7,011 bases of DNA from Actinomycetes bacterium. Lineage in GTDB: Bacteria; Actinomycetota; Actinomycetes; Actinomycetales; Cellulomonadaceae. The position numbers and the translations under genes are program-made. A model generated the notes under the pieces. The model did not search any database and had not been told where the DNA came from. It was given only the letters and a program-made list of their open reading frames with translations. Of the stretch, positions 6,174-7,011 are shown in pieces. The DNA lies in assembly GCA_023390875.1 (NCBI GenBank), contig JAEWCA010000034.1, positions 1-7,011 of the forward strand, in the 5' to 3' direction. Each line of letters starts with the position of its first letter. The stretch's first letter is position 1.

Positions 6174-6202
6174 TGTGTGGAGAGGGTCACGAGATCCACA
6201 CA
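6174..6202 (+). repeat. 8-bp inverted repeat in the probable doxX leader
   Basis: TGTGTGGA (6174-6181) and TCCACACA (6195-6202) are exact inverted repeats separated by 13 bases. They lie 43 bases upstream of the doxX start, so they could form an RNA hairpin in the leader or be a dimeric protein's operator. The relatively A/T-containing arms stand out from the GC-rich surroundings. Confidence 0.45.
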
Positions 6203-6244
6203 CCCAGGGTCCGACGACCGGCCCGCTCCCGAGGGAAGTCAGTC

Positions 6245-6826
6245 ATGGCCATCCACCCCGAGGTCAGCACCAGCACCCACCCCGCGACGCTGGTCGAGGA
6301 CGACCTCGTCACCTCCTCCGTCGGCCGCCGGGTGCTCGCCACCACCCGCCTCGCGACGGGCTTCATCTTCCTGTGGGCCTTCCTCGACAAGACGTTCGGC
6401 CTGCACTACTCCACCGGCGCCCCCGCCACCGAGGGCGCGCCGAGCCTCGCCTGGATCGACGGCGGGACCCCCAGCCAGGGGTTCATGAAGTTCGCCGCGA
6501 TCGGGCCGTTCAAGGACCTGTTCGCGTCGATGGCGAGCCCCGTCACCGACTGGCTCTTCATGCTCGGCATGCTCGGCGTCGGCGTCGCCGTCATGCTCGG
6601 CGTCGGGCTGCGCGTCTCGGCCGTCGCCGGCTCGCTGCTCATGCTGCTCATGTGGGTCGCCGAGTGGCCGCTCATCCAGGGCTCGACCAACCCGATCGTC
6701 GACTACCACGTCATCTACGCGCTCGTGCTGATCCTCTGCGCGACCCTGCTGGCCGGGGACACGTGGGGGCTCGGACGCCGGTGGGCGAACCTCGGGATCG
6801 TGCAGCGCCACCGCTGGCTGCGCTGA
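6245..6826 (+). CDS. DoxX-family membrane protein
   Basis: This is a 193-residue protein. The ATG at 6245 is chosen over an upstream GTG in the same frame because GAGGGAAG (6231-6238) provides a ribosome site and the 6164-6244 stretch looks like leader. After a polar ~28-residue N-terminus, four helices are expected near 31-48, 101-121, 124-143 and 153-170, the usual DoxX layout. Recognisable family features are FIFLWAFLDKTFGL (40-53), AWIDGGTPSQGF (69-80), DWLFMLGMLGVGVAVMLGVG (102-121) and NPIVDYHVIYALVLI (149-163), which carries the Asp/His pair. DoxX proteins are integral membrane proteins related to the DoxD subunit of thiosulfate:quinone oxidoreductase, and some act with redox-stress partners. 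No second TQO subunit is nearby, so thiosulfate oxidation should not be assumed. It is divergent from the USP-flavodoxin operon and shares its control region. Confidence 0.88.
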   Translation: MAIHPEVSTSTHPATLVEDDLVTSSVGRRVLATTRLATGFIFLWAFLDKTFGLHYSTGAPATEGAPSLAWIDGGTPSQGFMKFAAIGPFKDLFASMASPVTDWLFMLGMLGVGVAVMLGVGLRVSAVAGSLLMLLMWVAEWPLIQGSTNPIVDYHVIYALVLILCATLLAGDTWGLGRRWANLGIVQRHRWLR

Positions 6827-6831
6827 CCCCC

Positions 6832-6882
6832 ACCCGGACGCACCGGGTCGACCGCCGACGGGCCCTCCCCCGCCGGCGGTCG
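6832..6882 (+). terminator. Two consecutive hairpins after doxX
   Basis: ACCCGG (6832-6837) pairs with CCGGGT (6843-6848) over a five-base loop. Immediately next, CGACCGCCG (6849-6857) pairs perfectly with CGGCGGTCG (6874-6882) over 16 bases. They begin five bases after the doxX stop. There is no T-tract, but the paired stems and position fit a transcription terminator for doxX. Confidence 0.6.
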
Positions 6883-6983
6883 CGCGTGCGGTTCCGTTCA
6901 CCGGCCCGTTCGTCGAGGGCGCACTTTCTCGGCAGACCGGTAGCCGCGAGGGCGAAGCTCCGCACCTGCGGTGACCTCGTCGT

Positions 6984-7011
6984 GTGCTGCATTCATGTCG
7001 CTGAGCAGCAC
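6984..7011. repeat. Inverted repeat running to the right window edge
   Basis: GTGCTGC (6984-6990) and GCAGCAC (7005-7011) are exact inverted repeats with a 14-base spacer, and pairing may continue past the edge. The stretch 6883-7011 otherwise shows no gene I can support. An ATG at 6995 lies in the spacer without a ribosome site. The repeat could belong to a leader or operator of a gene to the right. Confidence 0.3.

Noticed and set aside
4217..6199. 660-codon minus-strand frame
   Set aside because: It is extremely rich in Arg, Pro and Gly and shifted against the USP and flavodoxin genes, which have clear domains. It is a by-product of high GC content.
6898..7011. Minus-strand frame open at the right edge ending in TGA (37 codons), possibly the end of a convergent gene
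   Set aside because: About two thirds of third positions are G or C, well below the neighbouring genes, and the peptide matches nothing I know. Too short to support; more sequence to the right would decide.
6995..7011. ATG at 6995 as start of a rightward gene
   Set aside because: No ribosome site or clear -10 element precedes it, and only five codons are visible.

Overview
The window is very GC-rich, with strongly G/C-ending codons, a DUF2510-type membrane protein, an RDD protein and likely leaderless starts. This points to a high-GC actinobacterium, probably a Micrococcales relative such as Cellulomonas. That placement is inferred from composition and protein style; no marker gene proves it. 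It looks like ordinary chromosome: there is no insertion sequence, integrase, phage gene or CRISPR array, and genes are densely packed.

Left part (1-3106): the C-terminal three quarters of a phytoene-desaturase-like FAD oxidoreductase runs in from the left edge and is followed by a hairpin terminator. Next come a DUF2510 membrane protein whose transmembrane helix looks like a type IV pilin helix, a tRNA-Ser(GGA) with a strong hairpin terminator, and an RDD membrane protein with an extra helix and a large C-terminal extracytoplasmic domain.

Middle (3103-4608): a GNAT acetyltransferase on the minus strand converges on the RDD gene, and both stop codons lie in one CTAG. Divergent from it is an R2K-like ATP-grasp ligase with an apparently leaderless start.

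Right part (4612-6826): this is the most coherent unit. A tandem-domain universal stress protein and a flavodoxin-like protein form a two-gene operon on the minus strand. They are divergent from a DoxX-family membrane protein across a 241-base intergenic region. That region holds three same-strand GGGACC elements, two of them in palindromes resembling the DevR/DosR (hypoxia/dormancy) operator, plus an 8-bp inverted repeat in the probable doxX leader. Gene content (USP, flavoprotein, redox-linked membrane protein) and operators together suggest a redox- or oxygen-responsive divergon. Regulation by a DevR-type response regulator is inference. Two hairpins follow doxX. The last ~130 bases hold no gene I can support.
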